Counted from the stretch's first letter, positions 17,896 to 26,750 are shown. The stretch is DNA of 54,712 bases from Antricoccus suffuscus (GCF_003003235.1 NZ_PVUE01000024.1:1-54712); one strand, 5' to 3'. The notes: generated by a model from the sequence alone, not told the origin. Translations and numbers: made by a program.

Positions 17896-18591
17896 TTACT
17901 TAACGACCGCGATCGCGAAGCCGTCCCAGCCCTTACTGCTGACGGTCTGGACAGCGGTCGCGTCCAGGTCCGCGCTGGTGCCGATGAACTCGAGCGACTC
18001 GCGGATGGCGCGCACATTCGGATCCGCGGAGTCCGCATCGACGACGCGGCCGTCCCATACGACGTTGTCGAGCACGATGACGCTGCCTGAGCGAGTCAGC
18101 TGGAGGGCGGCGGTCAGATAGTTGAGGTTGTTCGGTTTGTCGGCATCGATGAATACCAGATCGAACGGTTCCGCGCCGGCTTCAACGAGCTGCCGGAGTG
18201 TGTCTGTCGCCGGACCTACGCGAATGTCGACGCGGGATCCGACACCGGCTCGGTCGACATTGGCGCGCGCGAGGTCCGCGTGCAGCTGCTCGCGTTCACA
18301 GGTGATGACGTGGCCGTGCTCGCCGACACCGCGAGCCAGCCAAGTCGTGCTGAACCCGGCGAGCGTGCCGACTTCGAGGACGCGTTTCGCGAGGCCGATC
18401 TTGGCCAGCAGCATGAGGAATTTGCCGGCCGTTGGCGCGACCTCGATTGCCGGCATGCCTGCCTCGCGCGCTCGCCGTACACCATCGATCAACGCGTGAT
18501 CGGGGCGCACGACGGTGTCGCTCAGGTACTGCTCGACGGCGGTCCAGCCGTCGTCGTAGATATGACCGGAGGGATTCGATGAGGAAGCCAT
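17896..18591 (-). CDS. SAM-dependent O-methyltransferase (family 3, CCoAOMT-like)
   Basis: The 231-residue cytosolic protein has the class I methyltransferase fold. VLEVGTLAGFSTTWLA near 88-103 is SAM motif I and ITCEREQLHADLAR near 112 is motif II. FDLVFIDADKPNNLNYL near 155 binds metal and SAM, as in caffeoyl-CoA O-methyltransferases and mycobacterial Rv0187-like enzymes. SVIVLDNVVWDGRVVD follows near 180 with the other metal ligands. It probably methylates a catechol-like or other hydroxyl group using a divalent metal ion; the substrate is unknown. A perfect inverted repeat (18599-18615) lies just upstream of the ATG and may control it. Confidence 0.9.
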   Translation of the reverse strand: MASSSNPSGHIYDDGWTAVEQYLSDTVVRPDHALIDGVRRAREAGMPAIEVAPTAGKFLMLLAKIGLAKRVLEVGTLAGFSTTWLARGVGEHGHVITCEREQLHADLARANVDRAGVGSRVDIRVGPATDTLRQLVEAGAEPFDLVFIDADKPNNLNYLTAALQLTRSGSVIVLDNVVWDGRVVDADSADPNVRAIRESLEFIGTSADLDATAVQTVSSKGWDGFAIAVVK

Positions 18592-18598
18592 ACCTTCA

Positions 18599-18615
18599 GT
18601 CTGGCGTATCCAGAC
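18599..18615. promoter_or_regulatory. Inverted repeat at the methyltransferase start, candidate operator
   Basis: GTCTGG and CCAGAC flank the five bases CGTAT. The repeat lies 8 bases upstream of the methyltransferase ATG, where bound protein would block the promoter or ribosome access. No regulator gene is adjacent. Confidence 0.4.
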
Positions 18616-18809
18616 AAAGAAGTACGGCCGTTATCGGCCATGCCGCGCCGTTCATTGTTTCGTAAAAGCAGGTCAATGATGTCAATTGGTCCGCAGGATC
18701 GGCGCTGAGCAGGCAGGGTGTCCGCAGGCGCGAAAGTGAGCGCGCGGCTGCTCGATCTTGTCGCGCCCGATCTTGCTATTTGAACGCCATTTGGTTAGTG
18801 ATGCCTTAG

Positions 18810-18839
18810 TTGGCGGCGCTGTGAGCGCGACCATATGCT
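18810..18839 (+). promoter_or_regulatory. Candidate promoter for the cox operon
   Basis: TTGGCG (18810-18815) and TATGCT (18834-18839) are separated by 18 bases, close to the sigma-70/SigA pattern. Transcription would start near 18846, leaving a leader of about 60 bases before the first cox gene. Motif matching alone is weak evidence in GC-rich DNA. Confidence 0.35.
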
Positions 18840-18907
18840 GACACGAGTTTGGCCAGTCACATCATCACGCCAGCCTAAACACGCAATCAACAGCGGGAGT
18901 TGATGGA

Positions 18908-21205
18908 ATGAGCATTCTGGGGACACGCGTAGTCCGTAAAGAGGACCCCAAGTTTCTGACGCAGGGCGCGACCTATACCGACGACCTTGTCGATGAGCGC
19001 CTCACCGGAGCACTGCACGCCACGATCGTGCGCTCGCAGGTCGCGCACGGCAAGGTCTTGTCGGTCGACACCTCCGACGCGCTGGCCGCACCTGGCGTCG
19101 TCGCGGTCATCACCGCGGCCGATCTCAAAGACCTCAGCCCGATGCCGCACGGGTTCCCATTCATCCACGAGTCGATCGTGCACCAATGGCTTGTCGACGA
19201 CGTCGTGCAATTTGTCGGCGACCCCGTTGCCGTCGTACTCACCGAGGAGCGCTACCAGGGCGAAGACGCCGCGGAAATGGTCGCTGTCGACATCGAGCCG
19301 CTACCCGCCGTGGTTACGGTGGAGGACGCGATCAAGGACGAGACGGTCCTGTTCCCGGATGCCGGCAGCAATATCGCGGCCACGTTCGGCGCGGACCGGC
19401 CAGAGGACTTCTTCGAAGGCTGCGAGGTTGTCGTCACGCAGCCGATCGTCAACCAGCGGGTGGCCGCTGCTCCGTTGGAGACGCGCGCCGCGGCCGCGGC
19501 TTGGGGCGACGACGGGCGGGTCACGATCTTCTGCTCCAACCAAGGGGCCCAGCAGGTGAAAGGCCAGATCGCCGGCTGGCTGGGGATCGAGCCGGAGACA
19601 ATCCGAGTTGTCACCCCCGACGTTGGCGGCGGTTTCGGCGCCAAGATCGGCGCCGATCCCGAGTTTGCACTTATTGCGTGGATCGCCAAGATCGTCGGCC
19701 GGCCGGTCCGCTGGGCTGAGAACCGCTCGGAAAACCTCGTCGGCATGGTCCACGGACGCGGCCAGCATCAGGTCGTCCGGATCGGCGGCAGCAAGGATGG
19801 CAAGGTCGAGGCATACAGCATCGAGGTCATCCAGGAGGGCGGTGCGTACCCGCGCATTGGCGTGGTGCTACCCAACCTCACGATGCTGATGGCTCCGGGT
19901 GTCTACGCCTTCCCCAAGGTGCACGCCAAGGCGCAAGTCGTACTGACCAACACGACGTCAACCGGTGCCTACCGCGGCGCCGGGCGGCCCGAGGCGACGG
20001 CCGCGGTCGAGCGGGCGATCGACCTGTTCGCCGCCGAGATCGGGATGGACCCGGCCGACGTACGCCGCAAGAACCTCCTGCCGAAGTTCACCGAGCCGCA
20101 CACCACGCCGATGGGCGCCACGTACGACAGCGGCGACTACCAGGCCGCGCTGGACAAGGTGCTCGATGCCGCTGGATACGCGGACCTGCGCAAGGAACAG
20201 CAAGCCCGCCGCGACCGCGGCGACGTCAAGCAACTCGGTCTCGGGATGTCGGTGTACGTCGAGATCACCGGCGCCGACAATGGCGCCGGTGCGCTGGAGC
20301 ACGCCAAGCTCGAGATCCACAAGGATGGGTCGGCAACGGTCCTCACAGGCACCTCGCCGCACGGACAGGGCCACGACACGGCGTACTCGATGCTCGTCAA
20401 CGACCAGCTCGGAATTCCGATGGACAAGATCACGGTCATCCATGGCGACACAGATCTGATCCCGGCCGGTGGCGGCACAATGGGCTCGCGCAGCCTCCAA
20501 CAAGGCGGTGCGGCGGTGCACAAGGCGGCCATCGAGCTGATCGAGGAGGCGCGCAAGCGTGCCGCCGACATCCTCGAAGCCAACCCGGAAGACCTCGTCA
20601 TCGACAAGGCCAACATGGGACTGTCCGTGAAGGGCACCCCGGGATCGACCGTCAGCTTCGCCTCGCTCGCCGAAAAAGAGGAGCTGATGATCGATACGAT
20701 CTTCGACGCCGGTGTGCCGACGTTCCCGTTCGGCGCGCATCTCGCGGTGGTCGAGGTCGACGTCGAGTCGGGCAAGGCTCACGTGCAACGGCTGATCGCC
20801 GTCGACGACGCGGGCACGATTCTCAACCCACTGTTGGCCGAGGGCCAGCGACACGGCGGATATGCCCAGGGCGTCGCGCAGGCACTGCTGGAGGAGATCC
20901 TCTACGACCCGGACGGCAACCCATTGACCTCCACGCTCGCGGACTACCCGTTCGTGTCGGCCACTGAGCTCCCGAGCTTCGAGCTGGTGGAAATGGAGAC
21001 GGTGACGCCGGTCAACCCGCTCGGCGCCAAGGGCATCGGCGAGGCGGGCACGATCGGCTCCACCCCGGCAGTGCAAAACGCGGTCGTCGATGCCGTGTCG
21101 TACCTCGGTGTACGACATATCGATATGCCAACTAGCGCGATGCGCGTGTGGAAGGCGATCAACCAGGCAGGTAACAATGCCGGAACCGATCGGAAGGACT
21201 CCTAA
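18908..21205 (+). CDS. Form II CoxL-like molybdenum hydroxylase large subunit
   Basis: This 765-residue catalytic subunit is of the xanthine oxidase/CO dehydrogenase family. It would carry the molybdopterin-cytosine cofactor and hydroxylate an unknown substrate. The diagnostic loop reads AYRGAGR at 354-360, the form II signature; form I CO dehydrogenases carry AYXCSFR with the copper-binding cysteine, which is absent here. The catalytic glutamate is in KGIGEAGT near residue 710. VTPDVGGGFGAK near 235 and GTSPHGQGHDTAY near 480 bind cofactor. GGGAG precedes the ATG by about 9 bases. It heads a three-gene operon whose stop overlaps the small-subunit start. CO oxidation should not be assumed. 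Confidence 0.9.
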   Translation: MSILGTRVVRKEDPKFLTQGATYTDDLVDERLTGALHATIVRSQVAHGKVLSVDTSDALAAPGVVAVITAADLKDLSPMPHGFPFIHESIVHQWLVDDVVQFVGDPVAVVLTEERYQGEDAAEMVAVDIEPLPAVVTVEDAIKDETVLFPDAGSNIAATFGADRPEDFFEGCEVVVTQPIVNQRVAAAPLETRAAAAAWGDDGRVTIFCSNQGAQQVKGQIAGWLGIEPETIRVVTPDVGGGFGAKIGADPEFALIAWIAKIVGRPVRWAENRSENLVGMVHGRGQHQVVRIGGSKDGKVEAYSIEVIQEGGAYPRIGVVLPNLTMLMAPGVYAFPKVHAKAQVVLTNTTSTGAYRGAGRPEATAAVERAIDLFAAEIGMDPADVRRKNLLPKFTEPHTTPMGATYDSGDYQAALDKVLDAAGYADLRKEQQARRDRGDVKQLGLGMSVYVEITGADNGAGALEHAKLEIHKDGSATVLTGTSPHGQGHDTAYSMLVNDQLGIPMDKITVIHGDTDLIPAGGGTMGSRSLQQGGAAVHKAAIELIEEARKRAADILEANPEDLVIDKANMGLSVKGTPGSTVSFASLAEKEELMIDTIFDAGVPTFPFGAHLAVVEVDVESGKAHVQRLIAVDDAGTILNPLLAEGQRHGGYAQGVAQALLEEILYDPDGNPLTSTLADYPFVSATELPSFELVEMETVTPVNPLGAKGIGEAGTIGSTPAVQNAVVDAVSYLGVRHIDMPTSAMRVWKAINQAGNNAGTDRKDS

Positions 21206-21705
21206 TGCAGGTCTCCATGACCGTCAACGGTCAGTCACGCACTGACGACGTAGAGCCGCGACTGCTGCTCGTGCATTATTTGCGCGAGGTCGTCGGGCTC
21301 CGAGCGACCAACATCGGCTGTGACACGACCTCGTGTGGTGCCTGCACGGTCATCGTGGACGGGCTGACCGTCAAGTCGTGCACGGTGCTCGCCGCGCAGG
21401 CCGACGGGTCCGAGGTCACCACGCTCGAAGGGCTGTCCGGCAAGGACGGCGCAATGCACCCGGTTCCCGCGGCTTTCCATTCCGAGCACGGCCTGCAGTG
21501 CGGTTTCTGCACGCCGGGCATGGTGATGGCCTCGATCGGACTCCTCAAGGACAACCCACACCCGACCGACCGTGAGGTCCGTGAGGGTCTGGAAGGCAAC
21601 CTGTGCCGGTGCACCGGCTACCACAACATCGTCAAGGCGGTCCTCAAGGCCGCTGAAGCGGGTGCCGCTGCCGGCACTGTAGGCGCATCGGAGGTGTCGG
21701 CATGA
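21205..21705 (+). CDS. CoxS-like [2Fe-2S] small subunit
   Basis: This 166-residue protein has two iron-sulfur sites. A plant-ferredoxin type cluster uses Cys39, Cys44, Cys47 and Cys59 (GCDTTSCGACTV). A helical C-terminal cluster uses Cys99, Cys102, Cys134 and Cys136 (CGFCTPGMVM and CRCTGYHNIV). It passes electrons from the molybdenum site of the large subunit to FAD on the medium subunit. The ATG shares one base with the upstream stop (TAATG), and its own stop overlaps the next start (ATGA), so the three subunits are made together. Confidence 0.94.
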   Translation: MQVSMTVNGQSRTDDVEPRLLLVHYLREVVGLRATNIGCDTTSCGACTVIVDGLTVKSCTVLAAQADGSEVTTLEGLSGKDGAMHPVPAAFHSEHGLQCGFCTPGMVMASIGLLKDNPHPTDREVREGLEGNLCRCTGYHNIVKAVLKAAEAGAAAGTVGASEVSA

Positions 21706-22520
21706 TTCCATCCAATTTTGAGTTCGTCCGGGCTGGTTCGGTCGACGAGGCGCTGAGTGCGCTGACCGAACACGGCGACGAGGCTAAGCTGATTGCCGGT
21801 GGCCATTCACTGTTGCCGCTGATGAAGCTGCGCCTGGCCGTCCCAGGCGTGCTGATCGATGTGGCCCGGTTGACCGACCTGTCGTACGTGAAGGTCGATG
21901 GTGACGAGGTCGCGATCGGCGCCACGACACGCCATTTCGAGCTCAACACCTCGCAAGTCGCCAAGGACGAAGTGCCGCTGCTCGCGCACGTCGCCGGACT
22001 TGTCGGCGACCCGCAGGTGCGGCACCGCGGCACGATTGGCGGCACCGTCGCGCACGCCGACTCTGCCTCGGATGTCCCGACCGCGCTGCTCGCGCTCGAC
22101 GCCAAGCTGATTGCCCAGGGTCCGAAGGGCAAGCGCGAGATCGCGATCGCCGACTTCTACCTCGGCTTCTTCGAGACGGTGCTCGAGCCTGACGAAATGC
22201 TCGTCGAGGTGCGGGTGCCCAAGCTCGGCTCGTCGGTCGGATGGGGCTATGAGAAGTTCGTCCGGCGCGAGAACGACTGGCCGATCGTGGCCGTCGCCGC
22301 GGTCGACGGCAAGGTGGCCATGGCCAACATGGCCGGCACGGTGATTCGTGCGTCGGCGACTGAGCAGGCCCTTTCCTCGGGCGCCTCGATAGAAGACGCA
22401 GCGGCGTCCGCCGCCGAAGGCACCTCGCCGTCGTCGGACATGCATGCCGACGCTGACTACCGTCAGCACCTCGCCCGGCTGCTTACCAAGCGCGCGCTGC
22501 ACACCGCCGCGAGCGCCTAG
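21702..22520 (+). CDS. CoxM-like FAD-binding medium subunit
   Basis: The 272-residue protein is the FAD subunit of the molybdenum hydroxylase. IAGGHSLLPLMKLRL at about 30-44 and the T-IGGTVAHAD segment near 110 are the two FAD-binding motifs of this family (AGGQSL and TIGG). It accepts electrons from the [2Fe-2S] subunit and hands them to an acceptor, probably a quinone or oxygen. The gene order large-small-medium differs from form I CO dehydrogenase (medium-small-large). No maturation genes (coxD, E, F, G) follow. The stop overlaps the convergent ltrA stop by three bases. Confidence 0.92.
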   Translation: MIPSNFEFVRAGSVDEALSALTEHGDEAKLIAGGHSLLPLMKLRLAVPGVLIDVARLTDLSYVKVDGDEVAIGATTRHFELNTSQVAKDEVPLLAHVAGLVGDPQVRHRGTIGGTVAHADSASDVPTALLALDAKLIAQGPKGKREIAIADFYLGFFETVLEPDEMLVEVRVPKLGSSVGWGYEKFVRRENDWPIVAVAAVDGKVAMANMAGTVIRASATEQALSSGASIEDAAASAAEGTSPSSDMHADADYRQHLARLLTKRALHTAASA

Positions 22521-23677
22521 CTCATCGTCCGTGCGCGGGCTACTGCTGACCCGCCGATAATGACGAGCACGATCCCGGCGATCACACATAACGTGACGAT
22601 CGCCGGGATGTGCGGCGCCAGGACCGCAACCAACAGGGGCAAGGGAACACCAGGGATCGCCCAGCGCAGTAGGCGCCGCAGCGGCGTACCCCAGCGAATT
22701 GAGACAATCGTGTTGGTCAGGTAAAACAACGCGACGCCTCCGCTCAGGCTGATCGCTGCTCCGGTTGGCAGGGCGTCTGCCGGTGCGGCCACGACGGTGG
22801 ACAGACCAGCGGCAAACATGGTCACCCCGATAACGAGCAGATACGGAAGAAACATCACCGTGTCGAGTAGCCCGCTGAAGTCGTGCTTGTCGCTGAGCCG
22901 GGCCAGACCCTGCTCCATCGTGTTCATGCCGAAGAGAAAGAAACCCGCGGCAAGTGAACAGATCGCCGCGAAGCCCACGAACGCCGCGATTCCTGATTCA
23001 ATAGTCCAGTCTTTACTGAGGCTGGTCACCAGGCTGAGAACAGACTCTCCCATCAAGATGATCATGAACAGGCCAAGCCGTTCGCTGGCGTGCGCGGGGT
23101 CGACCATAATCGACCGCGATCTCGACAGCCGGCCGATCCGTAGAAGTGCGACCTCGATCAAGATCGCTCCCGCCCAGAGTGCGAAGTTGAGCGGCGTCGG
23201 CACAAAAGCAGCAGCGACCCAGATCGCCGCCGTAGCGCCGTTGTAGAGGATCACCCGCCCAGCTGGTCGACCGGACCTTGTCGTGCGGTACAGCCACAGC
23301 ACGAGCAAGACGAGCCGAAGGGCGGCGCAGGCGAGCGAGAAGGCACCCGCTCGATCGACGCTGTCGGTGACCGATGCGGCCATGAGTCCGACTACTCCCA
23401 TCGAGACGAGCAACGCCGGCACGAGCAGCCGCACCGGCAGCGTGGGTAACGGATTGATAGTCACCATGATGTTGGTCCACGCCCACCACGCGGGAATCGA
23501 CCACGCGACGAACAACAGGAACTCGAACGGCCCCGGTGCGCCATGGAGATTGTGCGCCAGCTGCGTGATGAAGGCGACGAAGGCCAGGTCGAAGAAGAGC
23601 TCAAACCAATCGACGCGCCGTGCCTCGACTGAGGTGCCTGCGGTCTCCTCGGGTTCGTCGACCGACGACTGGCTCAT
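22517..23677 (-). CDS. ltrA: Low temperature requirement protein A (LtrA) family membrane protein
   Basis: The 386-residue protein has about ten to twelve hydrophobic helices. The family signature VDWFELFFDLAFVAFITQLAHNL lies near residue 22, in segments of which the conserved ELFFDL core is clear; SERLGLFMIILMGES near 210 is the second conserved element. Its biochemical role is unknown: Listeria ltrA mutants grow poorly in the cold. I start at ATG 23677 (MSQSSVDEPEE), because the open frame further up would overlap the divergent gene at 23765 and is not family-like. Its stop meets the cox operon tail to tail. Confidence 0.85.
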   Translation of the reverse strand: MSQSSVDEPEETAGTSVEARRVDWFELFFDLAFVAFITQLAHNLHGAPGPFEFLLFVAWSIPAWWAWTNIMVTINPLPTLPVRLLVPALLVSMGVVGLMAASVTDSVDRAGAFSLACAALRLVLLVLWLYRTTRSGRPAGRVILYNGATAAIWVAAAFVPTPLNFALWAGAILIEVALLRIGRLSRSRSIMVDPAHASERLGLFMIILMGESVLSLVTSLSKDWTIESGIAAFVGFAAICSLAAGFFLFGMNTMEQGLARLSDKHDFSGLLDTVMFLPYLLVIGVTMFAAGLSTVVAAPADALPTGAAISLSGGVALFYLTNTIVSIRWGTPLRRLLRWAIPGVPLPLLVAVLAPHIPAIVTLCVIAGIVLVIIGGSAVARARTMS

Positions 23678-23764
23678 ACGTGCACGGTAGCCGTCAGGCC
23701 CACTCGTGTCACCGTTTGTTATACAGGCACATAGGGCTTTTCCGAGGTTCGGAGGTGGCACGGT

Positions 23765-24406
23765 ATGTGGATAAACCCGGCGTACTCGACGGAAGATCAT
23801 GACGGTTGGGCGATTGTGCGGGCCAACCCCCTCGCCACAATCGTCACTGGCATGCCGCTGAGCGCAACTCACATGCCGCTGATCCGCGACGAGACAGGGG
23901 CGTTAGTGGGGCACATACCGCTCGTTGACCCGATCAGTGAGCAGCTCCGCGCCGGGGTCGAGGTCCTCGCGATCTTCCGTGGCCCCTCGAGCTACATCAG
24001 CCCGAGCTGGTACACCGAGGTGGGCCTGCCGACGTACAACTACACCGTCGTACATGTGCGCGGTACGACGGTCGCGCTCGACGAGGCGGGACTGCGTGCG
24101 CACATGAACGCGCTCATGCAGTTTCACGAGAGCACGCAGAAGCATGGGCAATGCGCGCCGTGGACTCCGGACGACGCAGCGAAGGACCGGTTGGAGATGT
24201 TGTTGCCGAAGATCGCCGGCTTCCGGATCGACGAGGCGACTATCGAGTCCAAACGCAAGCTTGGACAGAACCGCTCGGAGGCCGATGCGCGCAGCGTGAC
24301 TACCGTGCTTCGCAAGTCCGGCGAGCAGAACGACCATGCGATCGCAGACCTGATGAAGGATGTCTGGCACCTTGGCAACGGCGCGCCACAGGGACACCGT
24401 GGATGA
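23765..24406 (+). CDS. PaiB-like FMN-binding protein
   Basis: The 213-residue cytosolic protein has a split-barrel flavin-binding fold. THMPLI and GHIPLVDP near residues 38-58 replace the family HLPL and GHxaRaNP motifs. YISPSWYTEVGLPTYNYTVVH near 78-97 (its PSWY and PTYNY elements) and the KRKLGQNRS motif near 160 are typical of the PaiB family. Members include Bacillus PaiB, a regulator of sporulation and protease genes, and heme-oxygenase-like enzymes. Whether it controls genes or acts as a flavoenzyme is not known. GGAGG precedes the ATG by about 9 bases. Its stop overlaps the next start (ATGA). Confidence 0.87.
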   Translation: MWINPAYSTEDHDGWAIVRANPLATIVTGMPLSATHMPLIRDETGALVGHIPLVDPISEQLRAGVEVLAIFRGPSSYISPSWYTEVGLPTYNYTVVHVRGTTVALDEAGLRAHMNALMQFHESTQKHGQCAPWTPDDAAKDRLEMLLPKIAGFRIDEATIESKRKLGQNRSEADARSVTTVLRKSGEQNDHAIADLMKDVWHLGNGAPQGHRG

Positions 24407-26025
24407 GACTCGACAGCATCATTGAGAACGCCGATATCGTCACGATGGACCCGAGCTACCCGCGGGCGACGAGGATGGGCGTTTGGAAGGGCCGGATCGT
24501 CGGTCTGGATGACGACCTCGACGGACTGAGCGCGACCGAGACGGTCGACCTGTCTGGCCGCTGCGTCATTCCGGGCCTAATCGATGGGCACACTCACAAC
24601 GGCATTACCGGGCTGCGGATGCAGTCACTGGACATCACCGGATGTGCGACACCAGATCAAGCGCTCGACCGGATCCGTGCCGCGTCGAAGGAGAAGCCGA
24701 AGGGGGAGTGGCTCGAAGTCGTCGGCTACGACCAGCGCGTCTTCGGCCGCGACATCACCGCGGCGGAGCTGGACGCGGCGGTCGGTGACCGGAAGGTGTG
24801 GATGCGGCACATCTCCAGCCACTCCTCGGTCGTCTCCACCGCCGTACTGCGCGACGGATTCAACGAGAGACTGTCGCTAGGTGACGTGCTGGATGATGCC
24901 GAAGATGACGCCTGGGACGATGAGTTTCCTCCCGATGGCCTGCTGGTCGAGGACAATCAACGCCTCGTGCAGGGGCAGCGGATGCCCTACTCTCAAAGGG
25001 AAATCGAGACCGCGCTTGTCGCCGCCGGCCAGCGCTGCCTGTCCGAGGGCATCACGATGTGCATCGATGCCGGGATCGGCGCCAACCTCGCGAGCCTCGG
25101 TGCCGCCGAGCTCGCGGCGTACCAGGCACTGCGCGAACGCGGCGAACTGCCGCAGCGGATGCAGGTGATGGCGGGCTTCGATGCCATACATCCCCTCAGC
25201 ACCGCGGTCGAGGATGGCTACGCCGATGGGCTTGACCTCGGCATGCGCACCGGCTTCGGCGACGACTGGCTCTCGCTCGGCGCGATGAAGCTCTGGCTGG
25301 ACGGCGGCATGATGGTCCGCTCGGCGGCGGTGACCGAACCGTACGCAGGCACCACCAACACTGGCATGCTGCTCATGGACGAGGAGAGTGTGACGCAGAT
25401 CGTGATGCAGGCCCAGCGGGCTGGCTGGCAGTTGGCGCTGCACGCGATCGGGGACCACGCGATCGACGTAGCGCTGGATGCGTTTGAGTATGCACAGCAG
25501 GACTCTCAGGGTGTCGACACGCGGCACCGAATCGAACACGCCGGCATGATCCGCCCGGACCAGATCGCTCGATTCGGCGCGTTGGGAATGACGATCGGCA
25601 CCCAGCCGTGCTTCCTGTGGTATTCCGGGGACGACTTCGCCCAGCTCGTCGGTAGCGAACGCGTCGACTGGCTTTACCGTGGGCGATCGCTGATCGACGC
25701 GGGCGTTCGGCTGGTCGGAAGCACGGACCGACCGCTGCCGGGCGATCCGCTGCGAGGGATCCAGGTGATGGTGGATCGGCGTACGCCGACCGGGGTCGTC
25801 GTCGGTTCGGACGAGGGTGTGACCGTCGACGAGGCGCTGGCCGCATTCACCATCAACGCGGCGTGGGCTGCCGGTCGCGAGCACGACCTCGGTTCACTGA
25901 GCGCCGGGAAGGCAGCGGACTTCGTCGTACTCGACGCCTCGCCGTACGCCGTGGAGCCGGCGCAGATCGGCGAGATAGCCGTCGAACGGACTTATATCGA
26001 CGGGCTCCTGCGCTTCGAGAAGTAG
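24403..26025 (+). CDS. YtcJ-like metal-dependent amidohydrolase
   Basis: This 540-residue enzyme is of the amidohydrolase superfamily (amidohydrolase 3). GLIDGHTHNG near residue 60 carries the H-x-H metal ligands. LHAIGDHAID near 345 and HRIEHAGM near 370 supply more histidines, and STDRPLPGDPLRGI near 445 gives the catalytic aspartate. Members hydrolyse amides, ureas or formamides; the substrate cannot be told. The start is ATG 24403, which overlaps the PaiB-like stop; the longer open frame upstream lies inside that gene. Coupling to a flavin-binding protein suggests a shared catabolic or detoxifying step (inference). Confidence 0.88.
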   Translation: MRLDSIIENADIVTMDPSYPRATRMGVWKGRIVGLDDDLDGLSATETVDLSGRCVIPGLIDGHTHNGITGLRMQSLDITGCATPDQALDRIRAASKEKPKGEWLEVVGYDQRVFGRDITAAELDAAVGDRKVWMRHISSHSSVVSTAVLRDGFNERLSLGDVLDDAEDDAWDDEFPPDGLLVEDNQRLVQGQRMPYSQREIETALVAAGQRCLSEGITMCIDAGIGANLASLGAAELAAYQALRERGELPQRMQVMAGFDAIHPLSTAVEDGYADGLDLGMRTGFGDDWLSLGAMKLWLDGGMMVRSAAVTEPYAGTTNTGMLLMDEESVTQIVMQAQRAGWQLALHAIGDHAIDVALDAFEYAQQDSQGVDTRHRIEHAGMIRPDQIARFGALGMTIGTQPCFLWYSGDDFAQLVGSERVDWLYRGRSLIDAGVRLVGSTDRPLPGDPLRGIQVMVDRRTPTGVVVGSDEGVTVDEALAAFTINAAWAAGREHDLGSLSAGKAADFVVLDASPYAVEPAQIGEIAVERTYIDGLLRFEK

Positions 26026-26084
26026 TCTGCGCGCCGATCTTGTAGATTCATCGAAGACAGCGAGCGACCTGCCGAGGAGGAATC

Positions 26085-26750
26085 GTGGGCTTTCCCGAAA
26101 ACGTGTTGGCGCAAAACGAAAAAGTGGTGCGGAGCATCCATCCGCATTGGCTGACTGTGTTTGTGCCGTGCGTGGCGGCGGTCGTCATCGTGGCGGTCGC
26201 GATCTTCGTCTCGTGGATTACGCCGCCGACCTCCGGCTGGGACACGTTCCAGTGGATCGTTGTGGCGATCGCGGTGATCTTACTGATCGTGTTCACCGTC
26301 GTACCGTTCTTGCGGTGGCGGACGACGCACTACGTGATCACCACGCATCGGGTGATGGTGCGCCGCGGAATACTCGCCAAGTCCGGCAAGGACATCGCGC
26401 TGTCGAAGATCACCGACGTGAGCTTCCACCAGTCAATCTGGGACCGGATCGTCAGGGCGGGCAGCCTGCACATCGAGAGCGCCGGTGACAGTCCTGACGA
26501 AAACCTCAAGAACATCCCCAACAGCAACGACGTGCAGCAGCTCGTAAACCGATTAGTAGACGAGGACGCGCGCCGGATGTACGCCGGGGGGCAGCGCGAG
26601 ATGCTCGGGCAGCAACAGCCCTCGCCGCCGATGCCACAGTCCTTCCAGGATCAACCGCCGCAGTCGCAATCCTTCCGCGATCAGCAGCAGCCTTTCCCGG
26701 ATCAGCAGCCGCCGCGGTCGTCGGGTGACGGATGGGAGACCCAGCACTGA
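26085..26750 (+). CDS. Membrane protein with bacterial PH domain and Gln/Pro-rich tail
   Basis: The 221-residue protein has two close membrane helices (about residues 22-44 and 50-72). A bPH2 (DUF304) domain follows, with TTHYVITTHRVMVRRGIL near 85 and DIALSKITDVSFHQSIWDRI near 103. The last 55 residues are rich in Gln, Pro, Asp and Phe, with repeated SFQDQ and SFRDQ units, and are probably disordered. The start is GTG 26085, with GAGGAGG six bases upstream. In mycobacteria a PH-domain gene (Rv3278c) lies beside birA; here it is 9 kb away on the other side of the cox region. Function unknown, probably envelope related. Confidence 0.82.
   Translation: MGFPENVLAQNEKVVRSIHPHWLTVFVPCVAAVVIVAVAIFVSWITPPTSGWDTFQWIVVAIAVILLIVFTVVPFLRWRTTHYVITTHRVMVRRGILAKSGKDIALSKITDVSFHQSIWDRIVRAGSLHIESAGDSPDENLKNIPNSNDVQQLVNRLVDEDARRMYAGGQREMLGQQQPSPPMPQSFQDQPPQSQSFRDQQQPFPDQQPPRSSGDGWETQH

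Larger units (their letters stand above)
18592..18907. other. 316-bp intergenic control region between the methyltransferase and cox
   Basis: No gene is visible in this divergent gap. It contains two perfect inverted repeats: GTCTGG-N5-CCAGAC (18599-18615) and GGCCG-N4-CGGCC (18626-18639). It also contains a promoter-like pair pointing to the cox genes (18810-18839). The remainder shows no recognisable motif. Confidence 0.5.

Noticed and set aside
19958-21118. 386-codon minus-strand open frame opposite the cox large subunit
   Set aside because: No conserved motif; the plus strand carries an unambiguous molybdenum hydroxylase.
18908-22520. Aerobic CO dehydrogenase (form I)
   Set aside because: The active-site loop is AYRGAGR, not the copper-binding AYXCSFR, so CO oxidation is not supported.
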